NCBI GenBank assembly: GCA_027485645.1
Contig: JAIXQR010000005.1
Coordinates: forward strand, 1 to 64,000
From: a bacterium
Lineage (GTDB): Bacteria; Armatimonadota; Fimbriimonadia; Fimbriimonadales; Fimbriimonadaceae
Direction of reading: 5' to 3'
DNA: 64,000 nt
In this document: positions 1 through 7,954 of the stretch, piece after piece
Layout: the number at the start of each line of letters is the position of its first letter
Position numbering within the stretch: position 1 is the stretch's first letter
Program-made: the position numbers and the translations under genes
The notes under the pieces: generated by a model
Database searches by the model: none
What the model saw: the letters and a program-made list of their open reading frames with translations, nothing else
What the model was told of the DNA's origin: nothing

Positions 1-135
1 AGCGAGTTCATCCACGGACTCACCATCGGTGGCATTCAGGTCAACCGAAAGATGCTCAGTGAGCTTGCAATCGCAGACATGGATGCGTTCAAAGCCGTCG
101 TCGCCCAAGCCAAAGCCGCTCGCGCTAAGGCCTAA
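1..135 (+). CDS. rplT: 50S ribosomal protein L20, C-terminal fragment
   Basis: The window opens inside this gene. The 44 visible residues (SEFIHGL... VNRKMLSELA... DMDAFKAVV) match the conserved C-terminus of bL20, which binds 23S rRNA early in assembly of the large subunit. The Lys/Ala-rich ending and the stop at 133-135 fit the family. Only the 3' part is present; its start and any infC/rpmI neighbours lie to the left of the window. A strong terminator follows 11 bases after the stop, so this is the last gene of its operon. Confidence 0.9.
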   Translation, partial: SEFIHGLTIGGIQVNRKMLSELAIADMDAFKAVVAQAKAARAKA

Positions 136-146
136 CCGAAGTAACC

Positions 147-187
147 AAGCCCGTCCGGCAGCTCAATCGCTGCCGGACGGGCTTTTT
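147..187 (+). terminator. Rho-independent terminator after rplT
   Basis: A perfect 16-bp stem (147-162 with 169-184), six-base loop, followed by a short run of T. It lies directly after the rplT stop and before the convergent regulator gene. Confidence 0.9.
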
Positions 188-286
188 CGTGTATCAGCTT
201 CGGTCGGTCAGCAGCTAGTAGCTACCGACCATTTCTATTTGAGGTCGGTCTTCCACTACTTTTGGATTACTGCGGCTGTGGCCAGA

Positions 287-1240
287 CTAGTTTTTCGACG
301 CGGAATTCTCGAGCTCGTTGGCCCGAGCATCCATGTTCGGTAGATGCTCTGTCGCGAACGACCGAAGGTCTCTCGCGGCGAAGTCTGCTCCGGCGGACAA
401 GAAGCGGGCGGGATCCTGATTGACCATCGCTCCGCCGACTCCAATCGTGTAGGGCTGGCGTCGGTCTCGGACTCGGACGAGTTCCTTCAGCAGCGTTTCG
501 GTATCCGCCGCGCTCTCTTCCGCGGCACAGCTCAGAAGGACTAACGTTGGCCGGTGATTGCGGACGGTCGTGATGAAGCTTTTAACCGGCACATTCGCGC
601 CGAGGAACAGCGTTCTCCATCCGTGAAGTCGAAGGTAGTCGGCAATCATTCGCAGGCCGATGACGTGCCAAGAGTTCGGGGCACAACCCAAAAGGGCAAC
701 TCGGCCGTGGCGGCGCATCGGTCCCATGATCTGCGACGTTCGGGCGAGCATGCGCTCCGTCACCGCGCTGGCCATGTGTTCTTGCGCTTCGTCAATGGCT
801 TCTACCTTCCACCAGTTCCCGACCATGGTCATGGCCGGAGCAAGAAGATCTTCATAAATCTCGATCAACGAAACCTGCGCTCGGAAGGCGGCATCCATGA
901 TTTCGGAGCAGGTTTGCTCATCGCCCTGAACCGCCGCTCGGGCGTACTCCTTCGCAAGCTCGCCTAGATGAACGTCGGCCGCTCGAAGCTCCGGCTGCGT
1001 GAACACCGAATTGACGATCGCCTCAATCTCTGGAGTGGCGAGGCTGTAATAGACCTGCCGGCCGGACTTTGTGGCACGGACGATCCCACGCGCTCGCATT
1101 CTGGCGAGGTGGTTGCTCACGTTCGGTTGCTTCAGATCGGTTGCTTCGCAAATTTCCGAGACGTTTCTATGCCCCGCTCGAAGCTCCGCCAGAATTTGGC
1201 GACGCGAAGTATCTCCGAGTTCTTCATAGACGTTTATCAT
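287..1240 (-). CDS. ArsR-type HTH fused to CarH-like B12-binding domain (putative light or cobalamin sensor)
   Basis: A 317-residue one-component regulator. Residues about 1-85 form an ArsR-type winged helix (recognition helix around QPNVSNHLARMR, beta-wing KSGRQVYYSL). Residues about 95-170 form a helical B12-binding cap, and 178-300 a Rossmann-type cobalamin domain. W144, E154 and H155 reproduce the Wx9EH motif of CarH/LitR photoreceptors, and H192 sits where the lower axial His of B12 is found, although the usual surrounding sequence is only partly kept. CarH proteins normally carry a MerR-type HTH, so the ArsR head is unusual. It is transcribed divergently from the acyl-CoA dehydrogenase; a 25-bp dyad lies between them and may be its operator. 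B12 binding is well supported; light sensing is inference. Confidence 0.85.
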   Translation of the reverse strand: MINVYEELGDTSRRQILAELRAGHRNVSEICEATDLKQPNVSNHLARMRARGIVRATKSGRQVYYSLATPEIEAIVNSVFTQPELRAADVHLGELAKEYARAAVQGDEQTCSEIMDAAFRAQVSLIEIYEDLLAPAMTMVGNWWKVEAIDEAQEHMASAVTERMLARTSQIMGPMRRHGRVALLGCAPNSWHVIGLRMIADYLRLHGWRTLFLGANVPVKSFITTVRNHRPTLVLLSCAAEESAADTETLLKELVRVRDRRQPYTIGVGGAMVNQDPARFLSAGADFAARDLRSFATEHLPNMDARANELENSASKN

Positions 1241-1279
1241 ATTGACCTAGACATATTACAATACGCACGACTGATATGT

Positions 1280-1304
1280 TTCGTCATAAAAAATTACTGA
1301 CGAA
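1280..1304. promoter_or_regulatory. Dyad in divergent intergenic region, possible operator
   Basis: Perfect 7-bp arms TTCGTCA and TGACGAA separated by an AT-rich 11-nt spacer, midway between the regulator start (1240) and the acyl-CoA dehydrogenase start (1383). Size and symmetry suit an ArsR-type dimer site. It could instead form an RNA hairpin in a leader of either gene. Confidence 0.4.
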
Positions 1305-1382
1305 TAAATCTGGGGGTCTAAAGGCAACCATGCCGGTAAAATAGCTGTAAATCCCAGGGAGAGATTCTCTCAAAGGCGAGCT

Positions 1383-2495
1383 ATGTATCTATCCATCCAT
1401 CCTGAAGAATCAACGTTTCTTGATCGTGTTCGCGAGTTCGTCGCGACTGACGTTTTGCCCAACACCCGCAAATGGGAAGAACAGACTGGCTTCGACGACG
1501 AAATTTGGGAGAAGCTCGGGAACGTTGGCCTGCTCAAGATGGGCCTGCCCGTTGACCAGGGCGGCGTCAGCTGTGCGGCGTACTGCGAAGCCGTTCGAGA
1601 ACTCGCCAAGGGCGATCCGGCACTTGCAATGAACGTTGCCGCCATCAACGCCCTTGTCGTGGCTCACATCGTCGCCTTCGGAACTCCGGAACAGAAGGAA
1701 AAGTATCTGGCCGACGTCACGGCGGGCCGAGTGAAGGTCGCCTGGGGTCTCACCGAACCAGATGCCGGTTCGGATGCCCGACGCGTTAAGACCGTCGCCG
1801 AGCCTATCGAAGGACGAGATGGCTTCTACAACATCACTGGCCGCAAGATGTTCATCACGAACGGCGGAAAGGCCGACCTCATCGTGATCATCGCTCGAAC
1901 GAGCGAGAAAGAACTCAGCGCCTTCCTCCTCGAGACCAACCAGCCTGGATTCACCCTCGAGAAGCGAATTCATACGGTCGGCGTTTCGGCCTCGAACACC
2001 GTTCAGTTCGGGCTCAACAACGCGGTTGGCTGGCACACCCCTTGTAAGTTTGAAGAAGCCATCGGCCTTCTCTATCGCGGCCGACTCGGTATCGCCGGAA
2101 TGGCGGTTGGCATCGCAGAAAAGGCACACGAGCTCGCCGTCGAGTACTCCAAGCAGCGAGAGCAGTTCAACCGACGCCTTTGCGACATGCAGAGCGTGCA
2201 AAACATGCTCGCCGACAGCGAAGTCGAAGTTGAAGCCGCACGGTTGCTTCTCCAAAAGGGCGCGCAGATGTTCGACATGGGCCTGCCGATCATCAAGGAA
2301 AGCTCGATCGCCAAGCTCTACAGCAGCGAGACCGCAAATCGCGTGACCAACCGCGCCGTGCAGATCCATGGCGGTCGCGGCATGACCCGAGAGTTCCTCG
2401 TGGAGAAGCTGTGGCGCGACGCCAAGCTCACCGAAATCGGCGAAGGCTGTTCGGAAATTCAGCGAATGGTCATCGCAAAGCAGATCACCAAGTAA
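1383..2495 (+). CDS. Acyl-CoA dehydrogenase
   Basis: A 370-residue FAD flavoenzyme of the acyl-CoA dehydrogenase family, which desaturates acyl-CoA at C2-C3 and passes electrons to ETF. Visible landmarks are the N-terminal helical domain, the FAD/substrate signature WGLTEPDAGSDA in the beta-domain, FITNGG shortly after it, and the C-terminal ...EIGEGCSEIQRMVIA, in which E354 aligns with the catalytic base of medium- and short-chain dehydrogenases. Length is normal. No other beta-oxidation gene is adjacent, so the substrate cannot be read from context. It is divergent from the B12-type regulator and may be under its control. A purine-rich GGGAGAGA stretch lies about 15-25 bases upstream of the start. 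Confidence 0.92.
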   Translation: MYLSIHPEESTFLDRVREFVATDVLPNTRKWEEQTGFDDEIWEKLGNVGLLKMGLPVDQGGVSCAAYCEAVRELAKGDPALAMNVAAINALVVAHIVAFGTPEQKEKYLADVTAGRVKVAWGLTEPDAGSDARRVKTVAEPIEGRDGFYNITGRKMFITNGGKADLIVIIARTSEKELSAFLLETNQPGFTLEKRIHTVGVSASNTVQFGLNNAVGWHTPCKFEEAIGLLYRGRLGIAGMAVGIAEKAHELAVEYSKQREQFNRRLCDMQSVQNMLADSEVEVEAARLLLQKGAQMFDMGLPIIKESSIAKLYSSETANRVTNRAVQIHGGRGMTREFLVEKLWRDAKLTEIGEGCSEIQRMVIAKQITK

Positions 2496-2550
2496 CCGTA
2501 GTCTCGAATAGGTGAGAATGCTATGGCGATGAGGAGATTGCTAGGCTAAT

Positions 2551-3615
2551 ATGTCTGGCATGAATCCCATCGCCATTCTGGCTTTCCTGAGCGCATTTCC
2601 GTACCAACAGACTCCGGCAAAACCGGTGACGCTCACCAGAAAGTACACCCTTGGCGAAAAGGCGGCATACCGAGTTCGTGCGGACATCCAAATTCAGAGC
2701 CGCCAAGGCGAACTGCGAACCTTTATTCCGGAAGACGAGGGCCTCGAATATGACTTCACGACGGAGGTCACGAAACTCAAACCAGACGGCATCGCGGATT
2801 TAATCTATCGACGCCCCACGATCAAGATCATCGAGGGAGAAACGTTCGATGCCGGCATCAAGACCACGACCGAGAAGATCAATCTCAACTATCTTCTCAC
2901 GATGTCGCCCATCAACGAAGTCTTGGCCGACAAGGACCTGAATCCGCCGAAGAAAGAAAAGGCTGGGCCGGACAAACTCAATCTGGCCAACCGGGCCGCC
3001 GTAACCCGAAGAGCCCAGAGCTTTTTCGACGGTTTCATCGAGGAGGTTCAGCGGCTCTCAGTTTTCATTGGATCGCTCGATTCTTCCCTCGACTTCAATC
3101 CTAAATTCCCGTTTGACGAAGTCGTCAGCGGAGATACCTGGAAGCGAACGGTTGGCTTCCAGCCACAAAAGCTCAAAGGCACCGATGGCAAACAGGCCGT
3201 CCAGCGGCTAGATATCACCTACACCTTCAAAGGCACGACCAAGCGGGGCCCGAAGGACGTGTACCGAATTGAAGCCGACTTGAACCACGAAACGGATCTG
3301 AGCCAGTTTTTGAACCAGCTTGCCGAAGTGGATTCGGAGATCACCGGCATCAAGCGCTTCCCGCTCCGTTTGAAGGCAAAAGTGACCTACGACATCGATC
3401 CAGCCACCGGACGCACCCTCGGGGCAGTTGCCGAGTCGGAGGGCGGGTACGAGGTTGTCCTGACCAGCAATGAAAACGATCCCATCGTGGAAGAAAAGTT
3501 GAAGGGCCGAACGACGATGTCGCTCCTCAGCTTGACCAACGTGTCGCAAGCCAAAAAAGCCCCGGCAAAGAAGACGCCAACAAAGACCAAAACGAAGGGC
3601 AAAGGTAAAGGCTAA
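2551..3615 (+). CDS. Secreted protein of unknown function with Lys-rich tail
   Basis: 354 residues, not recognised. The first 25 or so residues (MSGMNPIAILAFLSAFPYQQ) look like a short signal peptide; the second Met at 2560 is an equally good start. The body is a hydrophilic beta-rich domain with repeated YTLGEKAAYRV / DITYTFKGTTKR type strands, compatible with an exported beta-sandwich. The last 25 residues are almost only Lys, Thr, Ala, Pro and Gly. It lies 15 bases upstream of the membrane glycosyltransferase and is probably cotranscribed with it. Confidence 0.7.
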   Translation: MSGMNPIAILAFLSAFPYQQTPAKPVTLTRKYTLGEKAAYRVRADIQIQSRQGELRTFIPEDEGLEYDFTTEVTKLKPDGIADLIYRRPTIKIIEGETFDAGIKTTTEKINLNYLLTMSPINEVLADKDLNPPKKEKAGPDKLNLANRAAVTRRAQSFFDGFIEEVQRLSVFIGSLDSSLDFNPKFPFDEVVSGDTWKRTVGFQPQKLKGTDGKQAVQRLDITYTFKGTTKRGPKDVYRIEADLNHETDLSQFLNQLAEVDSEITGIKRFPLRLKAKVTYDIDPATGRTLGAVAESEGGYEVVLTSNENDPIVEEKLKGRTTMSLLSLTNVSQAKKAPAKKTPTKTKTKGKGKG

Positions 3616-3630
3616 GTACACTGCCCAATC

Positions 3631-5307
3631 GTGAATTCGCCGAAGAAGCTCAACCTGTGGATCGCCATCGGGCTGTTTGTCCTCGCGCTTGGGCTTCGTG
3701 GCTTTGGCATCGGCTGGGGACTACAAAACGAACTTCACAACCAGAGCTATCACCCGGATGAGCTCCCCATCTTCGGGGCGTCGCAGCAGATTGTTCCAAC
3801 CCAGGGCAAGTTCACGCCTGGGTTCTACAACTACGGCACGCTTTACTTGACCGTGCTGCGGGTAGCGTCCGACGCCGTCACCGCGTATACCGGGGGCCCA
3901 GTGGAGAATGATCCAAACAGCACTTGGGCTTGGGTGTCTCGCATCCACCTCGCTGGTCGCTGGCTAAGTGCGCTCTGCGGGGCCGGAACAGTCGTTTTCG
4001 TGTTCCTAACCCTGCGACGGTTTATCGGTCAGTTTGGGGCGGTCTTTGGGGCTCTGGTGCCCCTCGTGGCGCCGGCGTTCGTGGTCCATTCCCGCTTCCA
4101 AACGGTCGACGTGCCCGCAACGTTCCTCCTGGCGGCATCCACCTTCTTTGCCCTGCTCTTGCTACCAACGGAGAACGATCCAGAACCGAAAAACACGATG
4201 CGCTGGGCGATGCTCAGCGGTCTGTTTGCTGGCCTAAGTGCCGGCACCAAGTACACCGGCATCCTGGTTCTAGCCACCCTCGTCATTGCCGCCTTCATCG
4301 GGGCAAAGAAGGATTGGCTCAAGCTCTCCGCGACCGCCATCGGTGTCGCGCTCATGGCGTTCATCATCTGCACCCCGGGCGTCGTACTGGACACCACTGA
4401 GTTTCTCACCGACTTTAAGTACGAGATGGCGCATACCAGCACCGGGCACGGGCTGGTCTTCGTCGGAACCTCGTCTGGCTTTCTGTATCACATCAGTAAC
4501 GTCTTGGTCGGCGTTGGTCCGCTCCTAACCCTGCTTGGGCTGCTCGGACTGGGCATGGGGGCGCGGCAAAAGCAGCCCTGGATTTTCGCCATCCTTGCGT
4601 TTGCGCTGATCTACTTCGTCCTGATCGGTCGGGCCGAGGTGAAGTTCCTTCGGTACACCTTCCCGCTCATCGTCGGCCTCGCTGCCGGTTTTGGGTTCTT
4701 CATGGACTTCTGCGAGAAACAGCCCAACTTGGGTCGAATCGGCGCGGCGCTGGGAATCGCCGGAATCGGTGGCCTCGATCCGGGCGGCATGCGGCAAGCA
4801 ATCAACATGACCCTTTGGATGACCGGAGACGACCCACGCGACAGCGTTGTGCAGTACCTTCGATCCCAGCAAGGCAACGTTGGACTGGCCAGCCTGCCGT
4901 GGTTCTACACCGCCCCAACCTATCGAAACGCCACGCTCGGCCCCCAGGCCCCGCTGGAATCACGACTCGGGGAAATGCGTGAAACCGCCAACCCACCCAC
5001 TGTGTTCTTCGCCGAATCGATGGAGGATCCTTACGGCTTCAATCTGGGCTTGCTTGAGCAAACGAAGCCGGACCGCATCGTGATCAGTTCGTTTGAATAT
5101 GGCGACCCGCTCCGCATCAAAGCCGCGGGCATCGAGCCTAAGGATCCGGTCGAGAAACTCTTGGTCGATCGGGCGGTCACCTTCATGGAAGCCATCAAAA
5201 AAGACTACGAGATTGAAAAAGCCTTTGGAATCGACGGCATTCGCATCCATGATCTGGAATACATCCGTCCAGAGTTGATGATATGGAAGCGAAAGTCGAC
5301 GAACTGA
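3631..5307 (+). CDS. ArnT/PMT-like membrane glycosyltransferase (GT39/GT83 type)
   Basis: 558 residues starting at GTG. About ten hydrophobic segments occupy residues 8-375, followed by a soluble C-terminal domain. The first long loop contains SYHPDEL, the Asp/Glu motif that ArnT, PMT and related GT-C enzymes use to bind metal and polyprenyl-phosphate sugar donor. The family moves sugars from lipid carriers onto lipids or proteins on the outer face of the membrane. Substrate is unknown. The 3' end overlaps the recombinase gene by 25 nt. Confidence 0.8.
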   Translation: MNSPKKLNLWIAIGLFVLALGLRGFGIGWGLQNELHNQSYHPDELPIFGASQQIVPTQGKFTPGFYNYGTLYLTVLRVASDAVTAYTGGPVENDPNSTWAWVSRIHLAGRWLSALCGAGTVVFVFLTLRRFIGQFGAVFGALVPLVAPAFVVHSRFQTVDVPATFLLAASTFFALLLLPTENDPEPKNTMRWAMLSGLFAGLSAGTKYTGILVLATLVIAAFIGAKKDWLKLSATAIGVALMAFIICTPGVVLDTTEFLTDFKYEMAHTSTGHGLVFVGTSSGFLYHISNVLVGVGPLLTLLGLLGLGMGARQKQPWIFAILAFALIYFVLIGRAEVKFLRYTFPLIVGLAAGFGFFMDFCEKQPNLGRIGAALGIAGIGGLDPGGMRQAINMTLWMTGDDPRDSVVQYLRSQQGNVGLASLPWFYTAPTYRNATLGPQAPLESRLGEMRETANPPTVFFAESMEDPYGFNLGLLEQTKPDRIVISSFEYGDPLRIKAAGIEPKDPVEKLLVDRAVTFMEAIKKDYEIEKAFGIDGIRIHDLEYIRPELMIWKRKSTN

Positions 5308-6185
5308 AGCAAGACGTCGCTTGGTTCCTCGATCATCTCAAACACGAGCGGGGAGCCAGCGAACACACCCTTCTGGCGTACCAAAACGACCTGCACGTCA
5401 TCGCCGCACATTTTGGTGAACGGGGTCTTCCCCACTGGTCTCAACTGACCGTACCGATGCTGCTCAGCTTCGAAGCCACCCTTGGTCCCCCAATGGCGCG
5501 CACCAGCGCCCAGCGACGCGTAAGCGCCCTTCGTTCTTTCCTCAAGTTTTTGAAGCGGAACAACGCCGGGCCAGACATCGACCTTCCGAGTACCGGCGGA
5601 TTTAAGCCACCGAAGACTCTGCCAAAAGCACTGACCAAGCCGAAGGTGAACGACCTCCTCGCCGCAGCCGCACCAGACGAAGCCGCCACGTACCGAGACC
5701 GGGCCCTGTTCGAACTCATCTACGGAGCCGGACTCAGAATTTCGGAAGCAGTTGGGCTGACCCTTGACGCCGTCCGCCTAAATGAGCAAGTCATCCGCGT
5801 CACCGGAAAGCGAGGCAAGACGCGCGTTGTTCCCCTTCCAGATGACACCGCCAAATGGCTGCGGCAGTACCTCGAGGACGCGCGACCGAAGCTCCTGAAG
5901 AAACCGATGGAGCAGCTGATTATCAGCGATACCGGCAAAGTGATGGCTCGCCAAACCGCATACCAGCGCATTCGCCGAATGGCCACTATGGCGGGGATTG
6001 AGGGCCATCTTTCGCCGCACACCCTTCGCCACACCTACGCGGTCCACTTGCTACAAGGCGGCGCAGACCTACGGGCGGTTCAGGAACTACTAGGGCACGA
6101 ATCCATCGCAACGACCCAGGTTTACACGCAGCTGGAAATGGACGAGATTCAGAAGCGCTACCGGAATGCCCATCCTCGCCAGTGA
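5283..6185 (+). CDS. xerD: Tyrosine site-specific recombinase XerC/XerD
   Basis: 300 residues, the normal length for XerC/XerD. The N-terminal SAM-like core-binding domain covers about 8-95 and the catalytic domain 115-298. All catalytic residues are present: R152 (GAGLRISE), K176 (beta-hairpin GKRGKT), H246 and R249 (HTLRH), H272 (LLGHES) and nucleophile Y281 (VYTQL). It resolves chromosome dimers at dif with FtsK. The start overlaps the preceding glycosyltransferase gene by 25 nt. No integrase-type neighbours or att repeats are visible, so a housekeeping role is favoured; XerC versus XerD cannot be settled from the sequence alone. Confidence 0.88.
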   Translation: MEAKVDELKQDVAWFLDHLKHERGASEHTLLAYQNDLHVIAAHFGERGLPHWSQLTVPMLLSFEATLGPPMARTSAQRRVSALRSFLKFLKRNNAGPDIDLPSTGGFKPPKTLPKALTKPKVNDLLAAAAPDEAATYRDRALFELIYGAGLRISEAVGLTLDAVRLNEQVIRVTGKRGKTRVVPLPDDTAKWLRQYLEDARPKLLKKPMEQLIISDTGKVMARQTAYQRIRRMATMAGIEGHLSPHTLRHTYAVHLLQGGADLRAVQELLGHESIATTQVYTQLEMDEIQKRYRNAHPRQ

Positions 6186-6191
6186 GTCGGT

Positions 6192-6404
6192 TTAGGCGGC
6201 CTTACTCAAATCCGTATCGATCGAAAACGCCGTCTCGCCGGTCTGAAGCATTTTGAGGATGTACGGCTTGCAGGTTCCGCATTTCGTTCCGCAACCGAAC
6301 TTTTCGCTTGCCTCTTCCAACGAGGACACGCCCGCTTCCGCAAGTTTCGCGAAGGTTACGTCGAAGCAAACGCAACGGCGAACGGGGGTCGGATCGAAGG
6401 CCAC
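6192..6404 (-). CDS. BFD-like [2Fe-2S] ferredoxin domain protein
   Basis: A 70-residue protein with cysteines at 11, 13, 38, 42 and 45, in the CxC...CGTxCGTC pattern of the BFD-like [2Fe-2S] fold (bacterioferritin-associated ferredoxin, NirB/NasB central domain). Such small proteins donate electrons, for example for iron release from bacterioferritin; no bacterioferritin gene is visible here. It follows tsaD by 9 bases on the same strand and is probably the last gene of that operon. Confidence 0.8.
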   Translation of the reverse strand: MAFDPTPVRRCVCFDVTFAKLAEAGVSSLEEASEKFGCGTKCGTCKPYILKMLQTGETAFSIDTDLSKAA

Positions 6405-6413
6405 AATGAGAAG

Positions 6414-7460
6414 TTACGAAACTCGGACGGTGTTTGCGTCCCAAATATCCGCATTCGGCAGCGCATCCAAGTCAAAGTCCGATCTCTCCCCTCGCTCCAG
6501 CCGCCAGGACCCAGCTAGACCGATCATTGCGGCGTTGTCGGTGCAGAGGGAGAACGCAGGAACCGCGAACGCAATGCCTCGCTTTTGGGCCTCCGTGGAA
6601 AGACGCTCGCGAAGGGAAACGTTTGCCGCGACTCCGCCAACAAGCGACAGGGCGCGCACGCCGGTTTCTTCGATCGCAAGGAAAGTCCGTTTGGTCAGCA
6701 CGCTCACAATCGCCTCCTGCAAACTCGCCGCCGCGTCTGAAATGTTGATCTGGTCACCTTCAACTTCCGTCAGTCGAAGCATTGCTGTTTTCAATCCGCT
6801 GAAGCTGAATTGGGTCGTTTCGCCCCGCAGCCCGACCGGAAGCTTGTACCGCTTAGGGTTTCCCGACTTTGCGGCTTGCTGGATCGCCAGTCCGCCTGGG
6901 TAGCCCAGCCCCAATAGCCGCGCTCCCTTATCAAAGGCTTCCCCGGCGGCGTCATCAATCGTCGCACCGATCAAGTGGTACTGCCCGGGACCTTGTATGT
7001 GCACCAACTCGGTATGGCCACCCGAAACCACCAGGGCAACGTGCTCTAAAGGAAAATGCTCTTGCTCAGCAAAGATGCTGCAAAGGTGCCCTTCGAGGTG
7101 ATGCACTCCGAGGAAGGGAATATTTGCCGACATCGCGAGTGCTTTCGCGGCGGTAACTCCAACGCTGAGCGCACCGACCAGCCCAGGCCGGTTTGTGATC
7201 GCAATCCCGCCAATGTCAGAAAGGGCCAGACCAGCGATTTCTAGCGCTTCGCGGACAACCGGCACGATTGCTTCCACATGCGCTCGAGACGCGGCTTCCG
7301 GCACAACCCCGCCCCACTTCGAGTGAAGCTCAATTTGGCTGGCAATCACGTTGGAGCGAATGTCTCGACCAACCAAAACGGCCGCGCTCGTTTCGTCACA
7401 ACTCGACTCGATGGCGAGCAAGGGCTTCGAGAAAAAACTTAGGTCACGAACCGTACTCAC
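6414..7460 (-). CDS. tsaD: tRNA N6-adenosine threonylcarbamoyltransferase TsaD
   Basis: TsaD/Kae1/Qri7 family enzyme that transfers threonylcarbamoyl from TC-AMP to A37 of ANN-decoding tRNAs. Landmarks: AIESSCDETSAAV near the N-terminus, GGVVPEAASRAH, metal ligands in HHLEGH (His 121 and 125 from this start) and TDNAAMIG at the C-terminus. I chose the GTG at 7460 because it overlaps the rimI stop in a GTGA arrangement typical of translational coupling and leaves only a short extension before the family start. A GTG at 7499 would add 13 residues. The rimI-tsaD order is common in bacteria. Confidence 0.93.
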   Translation of the reverse strand: MSTVRDLSFFSKPLLAIESSCDETSAAVLVGRDIRSNVIASQIELHSKWGGVVPEAASRAHVEAIVPVVREALEIAGLALSDIGGIAITNRPGLVGALSVGVTAAKALAMSANIPFLGVHHLEGHLCSIFAEQEHFPLEHVALVVSGGHTELVHIQGPGQYHLIGATIDDAAGEAFDKGARLLGLGYPGGLAIQQAAKSGNPKRYKLPVGLRGETTQFSFSGLKTAMLRLTEVEGDQINISDAAASLQEAIVSVLTKRTFLAIEETGVRALSLVGGVAANVSLRERLSTEAQKRGIAFAVPAFSLCTDNAAMIGLAGSWRLERGERSDFDLDALPNADIWDANTVRVS

Positions 7461-7936
7461 CGGTAAGGTGGCTCCCAACTCTTCAGGTCGTACAGCCACA
7501 TGACAACGGCGTCTTCCTGATTATCGGGGTAGTACTTTCGCCGAACTGCGGCCTGCTGGAAACCGAGTCGCTCGTAGAGCCGAATCGCGACCTCGTTCCC
7601 GGCGCGAACCTCCAGCGTGCTGCAGAGCATTCCTTGATCTCTTGCCGCCGAAAGAAGCTCGATCACGAGGCGTCGGCCGATGCCTTGGCGCTGCGCCTCG
7701 GGCTTAACGGCTACGGTCGTGATGTGGGCCTCGTCGATGACAAGCCAGACGCCGCCGTAGCCGACGACTTCACCGTCTTGAATTGCCACCCGAAAAATGC
7801 CGTTGCTGTGGTTCAGCTCGTTGCGGAACGCTCGCTCAGACCACGGCGCGGTATTGACGGTCGGCTCGATCAGCAATAGTGCCGACAAGTGCGACTCATC
7901 GAATTTCTCAAGCCGAAGGGTGGATTTGCCGGACAT
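7457..7936 (-). CDS. rimI: Ribosomal-protein-alanine N-acetyltransferase
   Basis: A 159-residue GNAT acetyltransferase. The acetyl-CoA pyrophosphate loop is RRQGIGRRL-like (VKPEAQRQGIGRRLV), followed by EVRAGNEVAIRLYERLGF and RKYYPDNQEDAVVMWL, the signature of RimI (acetylates the N-terminal Ala of S18). It sits directly upstream of tsaD and overlaps it by 4 nt, the usual tsaD-rimI association. livF lies 18 bases upstream on the same strand. Confidence 0.9.
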   Translation of the reverse strand: MSGKSTLRLEKFDESHLSALLLIEPTVNTAPWSERAFRNELNHSNGIFRVAIQDGEVVGYGGVWLVIDEAHITTVAVKPEAQRQGIGRRLVIELLSAARDQGMLCSTLEVRAGNEVAIRLYERLGFQQAAVRRKYYPDNQEDAVVMWLYDLKSWEPPYR

Positions 7937-7954
7937 GTAAAACCTGCCGCGGCT

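Noticed and set aside
1410-2369. Minus-strand reading frame over acyl-CoA dehydrogenase
   Set aside because: Shadow of a well-supported gene in a GC-rich genome.
5283-6185. Mobile-element integrase
   Set aside because: Length, motif spacing and absence of att repeats or cargo genes fit a housekeeping XerC/XerD better.
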